Assembly (NCBI GenBank): GCA_002699615.1
Contig: PAAM01000026.1
Location: 1 to 42,934, forward strand
Direction of reading: 5' to 3'
From: Rhodobiaceae bacterium
Lineage (GTDB): Bacteria; Pseudomonadota; Alphaproteobacteria; Rhizobiales; TMED25
Length of the DNA stretch: 42,934 bases
This document shows, piece after piece, positions 34,488 to 42,934 of the stretch (position 1 is its first letter; every line of letters begins with the position of its first letter). The position numbers were made by a program, and so were the translations under genes. The notes below the pieces were generated by a model. That model was not told the origin of the DNA, searched no databases, and saw nothing but the letters and a program-made list of their open reading frames with translations.

Positions 34488-36416
34488 TTATGGCTGTGTT
34501 TGTGGCTTCATCTTCTGGGTTTTCTTAGACTTGCTCGCCACTTTCTTCTCAGCACTCTCAGTCGGTACTGTGGTTGGATCGGTAGGTGGCTCTTCTGACC
34601 CTTCAGTGTCATGTCTATCAGGTGTCTTACCCTTTAATAGGTCTAGTATCTCGTCGCCAGATAGTGTCTCATACTCGAGAAGACCTTCAGCAATAATTAC
34701 GAGTTCTTTTTTGTATTCGATAACAATTTCTGTCGCAGCCTTATGGCCCCCATCTACAAGTTTGTGTATCTCGGAGTCTACAATTTTTTGAGTTTCTTCA
34801 GATAAATTTTGTGTTTTTGCGACGGAATATCCAAGAAAAACCTCGTCTTCATTATTCCCATAAGACAAGGGCCCTAAGATGTCACTCATACCAAATTGTG
34901 TTACCATAGCACGTGCCATATTTGTAGCCATTTTTATATCTGACTGGGCGCCCGAGGTTACTTTTTCATCACCAAAAATTAATTCCTCAGCCGCTCTACC
35001 ACCCATAGCAACAGCGAGATCTGCCTTGAGTTTTTCCCTAGTCATCGATAACTGATCTCTCTCGGGCAGACGCATGACCATCCCCAAAGCCCGTCCCCTT
35101 GGAATTATTGTAGCTTTATGTATTGGATCTGAGGCTTTTTGCTTCACAGCAACGAGTGCATGCCCTGCCTCGTGATATGCAGTCAGTTTTTTCTCATCAT
35201 CTGACATAACAAGTGTCCTACGCTCTGAACCCATCATTACCTTATCTTTTGCGTCTTCAAACTCATCCTGAGTGATGACTCTTTTACCCCTTCTTGCAGC
35301 CAGGAGTGCGGCTTCATTGACAAGGTTTGCGAGATCAGCACCGGAAAACCCTGGAGTTCCTCTTGCAATAACCTTTAAATTGATTTCATCTGATAGCTTA
35401 ACTTTCCTAACATGTACTTTTAATATTTTCTCACGACCGATTATATCAGGATTTGGAACAACAACTTGTCTATCAAACCTCCCTGGCCTCAAGAGGGCAG
35501 GATCTAATACGTCAGGTCTGTTAGTTGCTGCAATCAGAATAATACCTTCGTTTTCCTCAAACCCATCCATTTCAACTAGAAGTTGGTTTAATGTTTGTTC
35601 TCTCTCATCATTACCTCCGCCCAATCCGGCACCTCTGTGTCTTCCTACTGCATCTATCTCATCGATAAATATAATGCAGGGCGCACTTCTTTTTGCTTGC
35701 TCAAACATATCACGCACTCTACTTGCGCCAACCCCAACAAACATCTCAACAAAATCAGAACCTGAAATTGTAAAAAATGGAACGCCAGCCTCCCCAGCTA
35801 TTGCCCTAGCTAATAGTGTTTTCCCTGTCCCTGGAGGCCCAACAAGCAAAGCGCCCTTTGGAATTTTTCCACCAAGGTATTGGAATTTACGTGGATCTTT
35901 TAGAAACTCAACAATTTCTTCAAGATCTTCTTTAGCCTCATCAATACCTGCGACGTCACTGAATGTGACTTTGCCTTTTTTTTCGTTAAGTAGTTTTGCT
36001 TTCGATTTTCCAAATCCCATCGCACCGCGACCGCCACCTTGCATTTGCTTGAGAAAAAATACCCAAACAGCAATTAGCAATAGCATCGGAAACCAAGACA
36101 CAAAAATGGAGAATAGAGCGCTCTGTCTTACTGGCTTTACATTTATAATAACCCCTTGTTCATTCAATCTCTCTATAAACTGGGGGTCTTCAGGTGAATA
36201 GGAATGAAATCTTGCCCCATCATTGAATGTACCGGTGATTTCGTCACCTGTTATAACAACATCCCTAACATTCCCACCAGATACTTCTGAGATGAGCGTA
36301 GTGTAACTTACCTCACTAACACCCCTTGTTTCATTAGAAGTCTGGAAAACATTATATAATGCCATCATTAATAGACCAATGACCAACCAAATTACTATGT
36401 TTCTAAAACCACCCAA
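34488..36416 (-). CDS. ftsH: ATP-dependent zinc metalloprotease FtsH
   Basis: 642 aa. Two membrane helices (about 7-24 and 102-121) flank a periplasmic domain; then the AAA+ module with Walker A GPPGTGKT (193-200), Walker B IIFIDEID (248-255) and the second region of homology near 298-318, and the M41 protease domain with zinc site HEAGH (415-419). The tail is Pro/Thr/Lys-rich. It degrades misfolded membrane proteins and regulators such as RpoH and LpxC. The start is TTG at 36416, with AGAGGAG ending 6 nt upstream. It lies 2 bp after tilS. Confidence 0.97.
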   Translation of the reverse strand: MGGFRNIVIWLVIGLLMMALYNVFQTSNETRGVSEVSYTTLISEVSGGNVRDVVITGDEITGTFNDGARFHSYSPEDPQFIERLNEQGVIINVKPVRQSALFSIFVSWFPMLLLIAVWVFFLKQMQGGGRGAMGFGKSKAKLLNEKKGKVTFSDVAGIDEAKEDLEEIVEFLKDPRKFQYLGGKIPKGALLVGPPGTGKTLLARAIAGEAGVPFFTISGSDFVEMFVGVGASRVRDMFEQAKRSAPCIIFIDEIDAVGRHRGAGLGGGNDEREQTLNQLLVEMDGFEENEGIILIAATNRPDVLDPALLRPGRFDRQVVVPNPDIIGREKILKVHVRKVKLSDEINLKVIARGTPGFSGADLANLVNEAALLAARRGKRVITQDEFEDAKDKVMMGSERRTLVMSDDEKKLTAYHEAGHALVAVKQKASDPIHKATIIPRGRALGMVMRLPERDQLSMTREKLKADLAVAMGGRAAEELIFGDEKVTSGAQSDIKMATNMARAMVTQFGMSDILGPLSYGNNEDEVFLGYSVAKTQNLSEETQKIVDSEIHKLVDGGHKAATEIVIEYKKELVIIAEGLLEYETLSGDEILDLLKGKTPDRHDTEGSEEPPTDPTTVPTESAEKKVASKSKKTQKMKPQTQP

Positions 36417-36418
36417 TT

Positions 36419-37714
36419 TTAACTCCTCTTATGTTCATGAGATTTTTTCTCACCATTAATTCTAAATTTTGCACCAAGGTACCCTTTATAATATATATTG
36501 TGTATGTTTGGCAGTAATGCAAGTTTATCTTCAATAAATCCACCAGGCAGTGATCTTAGCACATACTTTGGCACTCTTTGATAAGGTGTCCCATCTATCA
36601 TTTTTCCAAGATCATCTGCGTTTCCAATTTGATCAATAATCACTTTTGGATTATCGCAAGTCTTAAGATGCAGATCAAATCTACCATCCCAAATAATATG
36701 CTCATTTATACTTATTTCAACTGGATGTATTCCTCTATTCTCCCTTACAATAACATATTTATCCTTCTTTGGGATTATTTGACACCCATTTAAGGTCTTG
36801 GTTTTCATTGTTTTAGTTAAATCCTCAAATACTCCTTCCAATGATGAGAGCGATATATCTCCCCCATTAATACCACTTAGTGCTTTTGCAAATACCCTTA
36901 AAACAATTTCGTTTGGGTAATTTCGTAATTTATCAAAATTAATTTCTGCATATCCTAACTCAGTTATTTCAACCAGCTCTTTTGAAATTGAGTCGGTGAT
37001 GTAAGTAATTGACTCATGTGTTCTTTCCAAGCGATTGATTGTCTTCGACAAGTTTGCAGGTGTTATATTAAATTTAGACAAGGAATTAATATTATTTCTT
37101 ATTCTGACTCTTTCAAAGATTTCGTCATCATTTGTTGGATCATCAATCCATTTATTATCTGTTGAGATCAGGATTTCCGTTATTACAGAACGAGACAATG
37201 CGAGCAATGGGCGTCTTATATTAATTCCATCCTCAAATCTAATTTTATTGATTGATTTGAGTCCATCAAGACCACTCCCTTTTGCAAGACGCATAATAAA
37301 TGTTTCAATATTATCGTCTGAAGTATGAGCCGTAAGAATTGTATTAATCTTCGCGTCTCTCATGTAATCCAGCATCAGCTTATATCTAGCGTTTCTTGCT
37401 TTTTCTTGAATACAAGTTTCAAGGAGTTCGTGTTGCCATGACAGCACCTTGTGTCTGAAGCCATAATTTTCAGCAGATTTACAAACAAATTGACATTCCT
37501 TATCTGCCGCTTTCCTGAGATTATGGTTTACTGTGAGAACTTCTATCTCAGTATCAAGCGCTAAGTGGGTTTTCCAGCGATATATTAAATACATTAAAGC
37601 CATGCTATCACGCCCACCCGAGACAGCTAAAGCAATTCTATCTTCATTTACCAAGCTTGAAAATAAATCACATACTTTATTATTTGTAAGGGGAAATTTT
37701 AAATTATTCAGCAT
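36419..37714 (-). CDS. tilS: tRNA(Ile)-lysidine synthetase
   Basis: 431 aa. The N-terminal ATP-PPi synthetase domain has PP-loop SGGRDS at 32-37 and the family segments [18 protein letters not shown] and [21 protein letters not shown]; the C-terminal part is diverged but ends with the short TilS C-domain. It converts cytidine 34 of tRNA-Ile2 (CAU) to lysidine so that it reads AUA, an essential step. It sits between pal and ftsH. The separation of Met and Ile2 CAU tRNAs by TilS bears on how the tRNA in this window is read. Confidence 0.94.
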   Translation of the reverse strand: MLNNLKFPLTNNKVCDLFSSLVNEDRIALAVSGGRDSMALMYLIYRWKTHLALDTEIEVLTVNHNLRKAADKECQFVCKSAENYGFRHKVLSWQHELLETCIQEKARNARYKLMLDYMRDAKINTILTAHTSDDNIETFIMRLAKGSGLDGLKSINKIRFEDGINIRRPLLALSRSVITEILISTDNKWIDDPTNDDEIFERVRIRNNINSLSKFNITPANLSKTINRLERTHESITYITDSISKELVEITELGYAEINFDKLRNYPNEIVLRVFAKALSGINGGDISLSSLEGVFEDLTKTMKTKTLNGCQIIPKKDKYVIVRENRGIHPVEISINEHIIWDGRFDLHLKTCDNPKVIIDQIGNADDLGKMIDGTPYQRVPKYVLRSLPGGFIEDKLALLPNIHNIYYKGYLGAKFRINGEKKSHEHKRS

Positions 37715-37823
37715 ATTCTACTAACATATCGCTTGGTTCATCAAAGAAGAAGTCAATCCTAAATTAACTTGGAACCAAATAATATATTATAGTAGAAAAA
37801 ATATCTAGCTGATAATTTGCTAA

Positions 37824-38336
37824 CTACTCTTCGGTAATAACGACAGATACAGCTCGTCTATTTTGTGACCAACACGCTTCAGATGAACAAGCAGCTACTG
37901 GCCTTTCTTTACCGTAAGGAACAGTTTCGACTCTATCTCCTGCTACACCAAGACTCTCAAGGTATGATATTGCTATGTCAGCTCTTTTAGCACTGAGCGA
38001 CATATTATACTCTCTTGTACCTCTCTCGTCAGCATGCCCTTCAACAATGATACTAATTTCTGGATATAATTCTAACCAAGAAGCTTGTCTTTCTAATATC
38101 GCTTTTGCGTCATCATCTAAACTTGTTGAATTTGTTGCAAAAAATACACGGTCACCAACATTCACTGTGAAGTCTTGGGAAGATCCAGGAATAGCATTTG
38201 AGACTATTTCAGCTTCATTATTATTCCCTCCTCCAAATAAAATCTGCTCAACATTTTTTCGTGTCGATGAGCAGCCTGTAAGGATGAAAATTAATAAAAA
38301 AGTCACGGAAAGATTTAGTGCTTTTTTATATACCAT
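37824..38336 (-). CDS. pal: peptidoglycan-associated lipoprotein Pal
   Basis: 170 aa. A lipoprotein signal with lipobox LTGC gives an acylated Cys22, followed by a short linker and an OmpA-like peptidoglycan-binding domain: VFFATNSTSLDDDAK, VEGHADERGTREYNMSLSAKRA and VPYGKERPV. Pal anchors the outer membrane to peptidoglycan and cooperates with TolB at division. AGAGGAAA lies about 8 nt before the ATG. It follows tolB by 98 bp; the CpoB/YbgF gene that often follows pal in proteobacteria is not here. Confidence 0.96.
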   Translation of the reverse strand: MVYKKALNLSVTFLLIFILTGCSSTRKNVEQILFGGGNNNEAEIVSNAIPGSSQDFTVNVGDRVFFATNSTSLDDDAKAILERQASWLELYPEISIIVEGHADERGTREYNMSLSAKRADIAISYLESLGVAGDRVETVPYGKERPVAACSSEACWSQNRRAVSVVITEE

Positions 38337-38434
38337 TGTTAATTTCCTCTTTAAAAATAGTAATTAGCTCTATTTTTATCATGTAAATGTTAACAAATGA
38401 TGTAATGTTTTAAAAAATATAAAAATTAGATAAC

Positions 38435-39748
38435 TTAATTTATTAACGCAGACCATGATGGGTCTGAGGCATAACCAGGCGTTTCAATCTTTCTTTCATT
38501 ATAACCAGTAATATCAACAGAATATATCATTGCTCCTCCATCTTCACCTGGTGACTCACGAAAAAACATTAAAACCCTTCCATTTGGTGCCCATGTTGGG
38601 CCTTCATTATGAAAACCATCTGTAATTATCCTTTCACCACTTCCATCCGCAAACATTACACCAATCATAAATCTACCCTTCGAAATCTTTGTGAATGCGA
38701 TATAATCTCCTCTGGGAGACCATACAGGTGTGGCGTAACTTCCTGTTCCAAAGCTAATTCTTCTCACATTATCTCCGTTTGCATCCATTACATATAACTG
38801 CTGCGAGCCTGACTTATCTGACTCAAATACAATATTTCTTGAGTCAGGAGAATAGCTTGGTGCTGTGTTAATATCTGCTGTATTTGTTAATCTCTTCCTA
38901 TCAAAATTACTTAAACTCATCTCAAATAGATTCGACCCGACCCCCTCTTGTAAGCTCATGATGATTTTTGTTCCATCAGGCGAGAATCTTGGGGCGAATG
39001 TCATACCCGGAAAGGTTCCAACAACATAGGTTTGCTTTGATTGAATATCATAAATATATACTTGGGGCTGACCATTTCTATAAGATAAATAAACAAGCTC
39101 TTTACCGTTTGGGCTAAATCTCGGAGTCAAGACAAGATCTTTCCCTGAAGTTAATAATATAGGGTTTTGACCATCTTGATCCATAATTGCCAATCTTTTT
39201 ATTCTTTTAGTTTTAGGTCCGCTCTCCGCAATGAAAGCAATTTGTGTATCAAAATAACCCCTTTCGCCTGTTAAACGGGTATAAATTGTATCAGCAATCA
39301 TGTGCGCGACATTCCTCCATTTATTTTTTGAAAAAACTAAATAGTTTGCTTCAAGTGACTTTTCGCTGAAAGTATCCCAGAGTTTGTAGTTTATACTGTA
39401 TCTGTCATTATTATAAGTGAGCTCAGCGGAAAATAAGGCCTCGGCATTTACGACTCTCCATGAATTAAAATTGGGATTTTGATCCAAAGACTCAACTTCT
39501 TCAAGGAACGCTTTTGGATTTATCGGATAAAATAAACCTGAGCCAGCAAGATCACTTGCTATAACTTTTGTTATATCAAGACCTAGATCTAGCTGTTCAT
39601 TTTGTTTATCAATAACAGCAGTTATTGCAATAGGCATTGGTCTGAGGTTCCCCTCTGAGACGTCTATTTCCAAGGCAGCCTGCGAAACGGTTGAATAAAA
39701 TAATAATAAAAATAGTAAAGCGACGAGACTATTCATCGGTTTTGTCAT
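38435..39748 (-). CDS. tolB: Tol-Pal system protein TolB
   Basis: 437 aa from ATG at 39748. A GTG three codons earlier (39757) would overlap tolA, but AGGTGG sits 5 nt before the ATG and a positive n-region (MTKPMNS) starts there. The signal peptide core [17 protein letters not shown] is cut after AQA-like SQA. The N-domain is followed by six-bladed propeller repeats ([57 protein letters not shown]). TolB is periplasmic and binds Pal and TolA. Confidence 0.95.
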   Translation of the reverse strand: MTKPMNSLVALLFLLLFYSTVSQAALEIDVSEGNLRPMPIAITAVIDKQNEQLDLGLDITKVIASDLAGSGLFYPINPKAFLEEVESLDQNPNFNSWRVVNAEALFSAELTYNNDRYSINYKLWDTFSEKSLEANYLVFSKNKWRNVAHMIADTIYTRLTGERGYFDTQIAFIAESGPKTKRIKRLAIMDQDGQNPILLTSGKDLVLTPRFSPNGKELVYLSYRNGQPQVYIYDIQSKQTYVVGTFPGMTFAPRFSPDGTKIIMSLQEGVGSNLFEMSLSNFDRKRLTNTADINTAPSYSPDSRNIVFESDKSGSQQLYVMDANGDNVRRISFGTGSYATPVWSPRGDYIAFTKISKGRFMIGVMFADGSGERIITDGFHNEGPTWAPNGRVLMFFRESPGEDGGAMIYSVDITGYNERKIETPGYASDPSWSALIN

Positions 39749-39749
39749 A

Positions 39750-40580
39750 TTATCCACCTAACATATTCCTCGGATCAAAAGTAAACTTTATTTCCTTCCA
39801 AAGTTCATATTTTTCAGAAGGAAACTCATATGGCGCACAACTTAAAACAGCTCTGACAGCAGCATTAATTGCCACTTCTCTATATCCATTTGAGTCTCTT
39901 GTAATAGGCTCTACATTTGATATTGTGCCATCTTTATTAAGTGCAATCTTTACCTGAACTCTCTGGCTTGCAGCCCCCCGTACTCCCACAGGTGGATTCC
40001 AACACATCTCTATCTGGCTTCTCATATTTGATATTTCACCCGCAGTAATAATAGCGGCTGCTGTTAAATTTTTTTCTTCTGGTTTATTTTCAATCATTTG
40101 TCCAACATCTCTATTGTCAGGAAATTTGTCGAGCAGTGCTGTTACTTTATCTGTTTCCTTCTTATTCTCATCGTAATCTAAATTGGTTAATAATTTATCA
40201 TTTATTTTGTTCAGTTCAGGCTTAATTTCTGGCGTTGAAAAAAATTCCATAATATTTTCTTCTTCTTGTTGTTCAGAGTTAGTGGCTTTTTCAATGGGCT
40301 CCTCATTTTCGAGAATATTCATATTGTTTGACTCTTCACTTCTTTGAGATGGTTTAACGTTGGGTGTAGCACTATATTTTTTTTTACTAGATAAAGACTC
40401 CAAATTACTTTCTTCTTCAATAATTTCTTGTGTGATTGCTGGTAGATTATTTATTAGCTCGATCTCAACAATCGACATTGGGGCATCCTCAAATCTCTCG
40501 AATGAGGGAAGTCCTGTGACTATGATTACCACAAAAAATAGATGTAGTATGAATGATATGGATATTGGTTTTGATAGCAT
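39750..40580 (-). CDS. tolA: TolA/TonB-family cell-envelope protein (TolA)
   Basis: 276 aa. One N-terminal membrane helix (about 6-23, [19 protein letters not shown]), then a charged Glu/Asn/Lys-rich spacer around 55-165 that is shorter than the long helical domain of E. coli TolA, and a C-terminal globular domain with [10 protein letters not shown] and [15 protein letters not shown]. It links the TolQR motor to TolB and the outer membrane. It follows tolR by 1 bp, and its stop is 1 bp before the tolB ATG. Confidence 0.9.
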   Translation of the reverse strand: MLSKPISISFILHLFFVVIIVTGLPSFERFEDAPMSIVEIELINNLPAITQEIIEEESNLESLSSKKKYSATPNVKPSQRSEESNNMNILENEEPIEKATNSEQQEEENIMEFFSTPEIKPELNKINDKLLTNLDYDENKKETDKVTALLDKFPDNRDVGQMIENKPEEKNLTAAAIITAGEISNMRSQIEMCWNPPVGVRGAASQRVQVKIALNKDGTISNVEPITRDSNGYREVAINAAVRAVLSCAPYEFPSEKYELWKEIKFTFDPRNMLGG

Positions 40581-40581
40581 C

Positions 40582-41016
40582 TTATGACTCTATATCCGTA
40601 ACCAAACCTATTGATGTATAACCAGAAGAATTAATTTTAGCCATTACTTTCATCAGGACTTCATAACTTATGTCCTTATCACCATTAATATAGATTTTTT
40701 GATCATAATTACTTTGTCCAATAGCCTCGAGTTTCTCTGTAAGTTCATCAAAATCTACCTCCAACTCTTGAATATAGATTTTACTATTTTTATCAATTGT
40801 AATAGTTAATGGTTCATTTTCATCCGTCATTTGCTTTGCGGCAGTTTTAGGGAGCTCTATTGGCACGCCGACTGTTAGCAATGGGGCAGTTACCATGAAA
40901 ACAATTAATAAAACAAGCATAACATCGACGAGAGGTGTAACATTTATATCGGAGATCGGGCTATTAACGCGACTTCGTCTCCTATTATTTGGTAATGTTT
41001 TGATATTTGCTGCCAT
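40582..41016 (-). CDS. tolR: Tol-Pal biopolymer transport protein TolR (ExbD family)
   Basis: 144 aa with one membrane helix. The signature SDINVTPLVDVMLVLLIVFM carries the essential proton-channel Asp31; a periplasmic domain follows (VPIELPKT, IDKNSKIYI, KDISYEVLMKVM). TolR forms the proton-driven motor with TolQ. It lies 14 bp after tolQ, and its stop is 1 bp from the tolA start, so tight coupling of the operon is evident. Confidence 0.95.
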   Translation of the reverse strand: MAANIKTLPNNRRRSRVNSPISDINVTPLVDVMLVLLIVFMVTAPLLTVGVPIELPKTAAKQMTDENEPLTITIDKNSKIYIQELEVDFDELTEKLEAIGQSNYDQKIYINGDKDISYEVLMKVMAKINSSGYTSIGLVTDIES

Positions 41017-41030
41017 GATTTTATATAATT

Positions 41031-41768
41031 TTAATACTCTTCTTCATCAGGCTGATAATTATCATCTACATCCTCTGTTACCATTTGAGCATCAATTTGA
41101 CGACTAAAATAATTTATAAATTCATCACTGAAATTTTCTAGATTTGATGTTACACGCGCAATATCACTGGATATTTTGTTGTAAAACATTACAGCTGGGA
41201 TAGCTGCAAATAGACCAATTGCAGTCGCAAAAAGCGCTTCAGCAATTCCTGGAGCGACGACAGTCAGATTGGTACTTTTTGATGTAGCAATGGCGGAAAA
41301 ACTATTCATAATACCATACACAGTCCCGAATAATCCAATGAAAGGTGCTGTTGAACCTACTGAAGCTAAAAATAGCAACTTCTTTTCTAACTTATCTAGT
41401 TCTATATTCATTTGCACATTCATAGCCTTCTCAATTCTCCCCTTCACTCCCTCAATCGACATATTTTTATGTATTTTAAACGTAGTATTCCATTCTTTTA
41501 TTCCGGCATTGAATATTTTGGCCATTGGATTATTTCTTGAGTTTCTGTAGGCGGCATCAATATCATTGATATTACTGCTCCAAAAATCACGATAAAATTT
41601 TATGGCATTGCGATTGACTAATTTAATTAAAATTAATTTCTCAAAAATAATTGCCCAAGAGATTATTGATGCAATCATAAGGCCGAGCATAACTAATTTT
41701 ACAACCAAGTCTGCTTCAGAGAAAAGACCTAGGAGACTAAGATCCGTTGTGACAAGAGACTCATCCAT
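41031..41768 (-). CDS. tolQ: Tol-Pal proton channel protein TolQ (ExbB family)
   Basis: 245 aa with three membrane helices (about 22-45, 135-157 and 170-195). The ExbB/TolQ wording is present: LFLASVGSTAPFIGLFGTVYG followed by GIAEALFATAIGLFAAIPAVM, and a long cytoplasmic loop between helices one and two. A hydrophilic acidic tail ends the protein. It is the first tol gene; 99 bp separate it from ruvB, and the YbgC thioesterase gene often placed here is missing. Confidence 0.95.
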   Translation of the reverse strand: MDESLVTTDLSLLGLFSEADLVVKLVMLGLMIASIISWAIIFEKLILIKLVNRNAIKFYRDFWSSNINDIDAAYRNSRNNPMAKIFNAGIKEWNTTFKIHKNMSIEGVKGRIEKAMNVQMNIELDKLEKKLLFLASVGSTAPFIGLFGTVYGIMNSFSAIATSKSTNLTVVAPGIAEALFATAIGLFAAIPAVMFYNKISSDIARVTSNLENFSDEFINYFSRQIDAQMVTEDVDDNYQPDEEEY

Positions 41769-41867
41769 TAGTTAAATATTTCACCTAAATTATCTAGTTA
41801 TATTTTACATATTAATATTAAATATAAATTAAAATCAAAGATAGACTAGAAATATGACCAGATTTTG

Positions 41868-42836
41868 TCATTTGCGTATTTGATTTAATCTATTTTTTAC
41901 GTCTTCAATGGATTTCTGCGTAAGTAAACGACCCCTTGGTGTCCTGTTAATGAGTCCTTTTTGTATTAAATAAGGCTCAACTACATCTTCTAATACATCA
42001 CGAGCCTCCCCCATAGACGCCGCAATAGAATCTATCCCTGCCGGTCCACCATTGTAATTTTCAATAAGGCAATCAAGATATCTATAATCCAATGAGTTTA
42101 GGCCGATGTCATCCACTTCAAGTTCTAAAAGAGATAGTTTGGCAAGCTCAACATTGATGCCATCCAACTTATTATAAACAGAGTAATCGTGAACCCTGCG
42201 AAGCAATCTGTTTGCAATTCTTGGTGTTCCCCGCGATCTTGTGGCAATCTCTTTCGCAGACTCATCATCAATAATTATTGCTAACTCAGAAGCTGCTTTC
42301 TTTACCACCATCGTGAGATCCTCTGTTTTATAAAAGTCGAGGGTTATTGGTATCCCAAACCTTTCCCTTAACGGATTGGAAATCAAACCGAGCCTTGTTG
42401 TTGCACCAATCAACGTGAATGGGGAAAGCTCTATCCTAACCGACTTCGCTGCGGGACCTTCTCCAATTAGTATATCAAGGACGTAGTCCTCCATTGCTGC
42501 ATAGAGAACCTCTTCTACACTACTACTTAGCCTGTGTATCTCATCGATAAATAGAACGTCATTCTGCTCCATATTACTCAGTATTGCCGCAAGATCTCCA
42601 GCCTTTGTTATTAGTGGACCAGATGTAACTCTAATATTTACACTAAGCTCGTTGGCAATAATATTTGCTAATGTTGTCTTCCCAAGTCCGGGTGGTCCAG
42701 CTAAAAGGACATGATCGAGGCTAGTTTCACGTTCTTTTGCTGACTCAATGAAAACTCTTAAATTTTTTCTAACTAAGTTTTGCCCTATGAATTGATCAAG
42801 TGACCTTGGTCGATAAATTCTTACATCATTATCCAT
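41868..42836 (-). CDS. ruvB: Holliday junction branch migration ATPase RuvB
   Basis: 322 aa. Walker A is GPPGLGKT at 47-54, Walker B is LFIDEIHRL, the sensor region reads [13 protein letters not shown] with the arginine finger in PLRERFG, and the C-terminal winged helix has [21 protein letters not shown]. The protein begins close to [10 protein letters not shown] and so lacks the 15-20-residue extension of E. coli RuvB. Its ATG overlaps the ruvA stop (TAATG), so ruvA-ruvB are translationally coupled. Confidence 0.97.
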   Translation of the reverse strand: MDNDVRIYRPRSLDQFIGQNLVRKNLRVFIESAKERETSLDHVLLAGPPGLGKTTLANIIANELSVNIRVTSGPLITKAGDLAAILSNMEQNDVLFIDEIHRLSSSVEEVLYAAMEDYVLDILIGEGPAAKSVRIELSPFTLIGATTRLGLISNPLRERFGIPITLDFYKTEDLTMVVKKAASELAIIIDDESAKEIATRSRGTPRIANRLLRRVHDYSVYNKLDGINVELAKLSLLELEVDDIGLNSLDYRYLDCLIENYNGGPAGIDSIAASMGEARDVLEDVVEPYLIQKGLINRTPRGRLLTQKSIEDVKNRLNQIRK

Positions 42837-42934
42837 TAGCCTGATTTCCTAAGAGCTTCTTTTATAAGATCCTCAATGTTCGCACCATCAGTAATATCAT
42901 CCTTTATTTTCTCGATAAGGCTGAATGCTTCCGT
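42836..42934 (-). CDS. ruvA: Holliday junction DNA helicase subunit RuvA, C-terminus only
   Basis: The last 32 codons of a minus-strand gene enter from the window edge and end with TAA at 42838-42836, sharing one base with the ruvB ATG. The residues ([20 protein letters not shown] then [11 protein letters not shown]) fit the small helical domain III of RuvA that contacts RuvB. The name rests mainly on the ruvB overlap and on the TLIK/ALR-type ending; the catalytic and DNA-binding domains lie outside the window. Confidence 0.8.
   Translation of the reverse strand, partial: TEAFSLIEKIKDDITDGANIEDLIKEALRKSG

Noticed and set aside
35272-36201. 309-aa open frame antisense to ftsH
   Set aside because: Serine/proline-rich shadow translation of the highly conserved AAA+ domain on the other strand; no domain or ribosome site.
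37733-37778. Seven-base inverted repeat TTGGTTC / GAACCAA between pal and tilS
   Set aside because: Arms are short and 32 nt apart with no T-run; it could be chance and does not look like a terminator.
41854-41871. ATGAC / GTCAT inverted repeat at the ruvB 3' end
   Set aside because: Five-base arms around an 8-nt loop and no following U-run; too weak for a terminator or operator call.

Overview
This 42.9 kb window is AT-rich (roughly one third G+C by eye) and almost wholly coding; no gene-free stretch exceeds about 260 bp. The gene content points to a streamlined, probably marine, alphaproteobacterium. It has a CtrA-type response regulator next to a ChpT-type phosphotransferase, a DUF1134/EipA envelope protein, the rluD-rpoH pair, the DUF1285 / CoA-pyrophosphatase pair, the archaeal-like alphaproteobacterial form of SerC, and the tilS-ftsH-glmM and ruv/tol-pal neighbourhoods. 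The lineage is an inference from these families and the low G+C; no rRNA is present to place it further.

Layout. (1) 1-1604, minus: CoA pyrophosphatase (cut by the window edge), DUF1285 and a GNAT acetyltransferase. (2) 1714-5274, plus: glutathionyl-hydroquinone reductase, MsrA, a metallophosphoesterase and an MFS carrier. (3) 5276-18243 is an accessory metabolic block. It holds a six-gene minus-strand operon (Gfo/Idh/MocA dehydrogenase, E1 alpha, E1 beta, a free-standing lipoyl domain, a MATE exporter, an amidohydrolase). After it come an alpha/beta hydrolase, a GMC flavoprotein oxidoreductase, an unrecognised tandem alpha+beta-barrel protein, glyoxalase I, and an HpaI-type aldolase flanked by two related MFS carriers. 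A tRNA-Met(CAU) gene closes the block, 18 bp upstream of the first of those carriers. (4) 18400-26253 is housekeeping and cell cycle: mnmA, yajQ, ctrA and chpT (tail to tail), cysQ, eipA, a TauE-type permease, a DUF6476-like membrane protein, rluD and rpoH. (5) 26250-32053, minus: serC-serA-purA-cytochrome b561-MFS, preceded by a structured leader upstream of serC. (6) 32214-42934: a DMT exporter, then a minus-strand run reading ruvA(partial)-ruvB-tolQ-tolR-tolA-tolB-pal-tilS-ftsH-glmM.

How the genes work together. The tol-pal genes build the envelope-spanning constriction complex. CtrA and ChpT are the last two members of the CckA phosphorelay that controls the alphaproteobacterial cell cycle. 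RpoH and FtsH are functionally linked in heat shock, since FtsH degrades RpoH in model proteobacteria. SerC and SerA are consecutive-pathway enzymes of serine synthesis. The accessory block looks like catabolism of small oxygenated carbon compounds with matching importers and exporters, but the substrate cannot be read from sequence.

Most notable: the E1 plus stand-alone lipoyl carrier operon with no E2 or E3; the tRNA-Met gene apparently co-transcribed with a transporter; the ctrA/chpT arrangement; mutually exclusive hairpins upstream of serC; and seven convergent gene junctions that all overlap or nearly touch, leaving no room for intergenic terminators. No mobile elements, CRISPR arrays, rRNA or integrases were seen.
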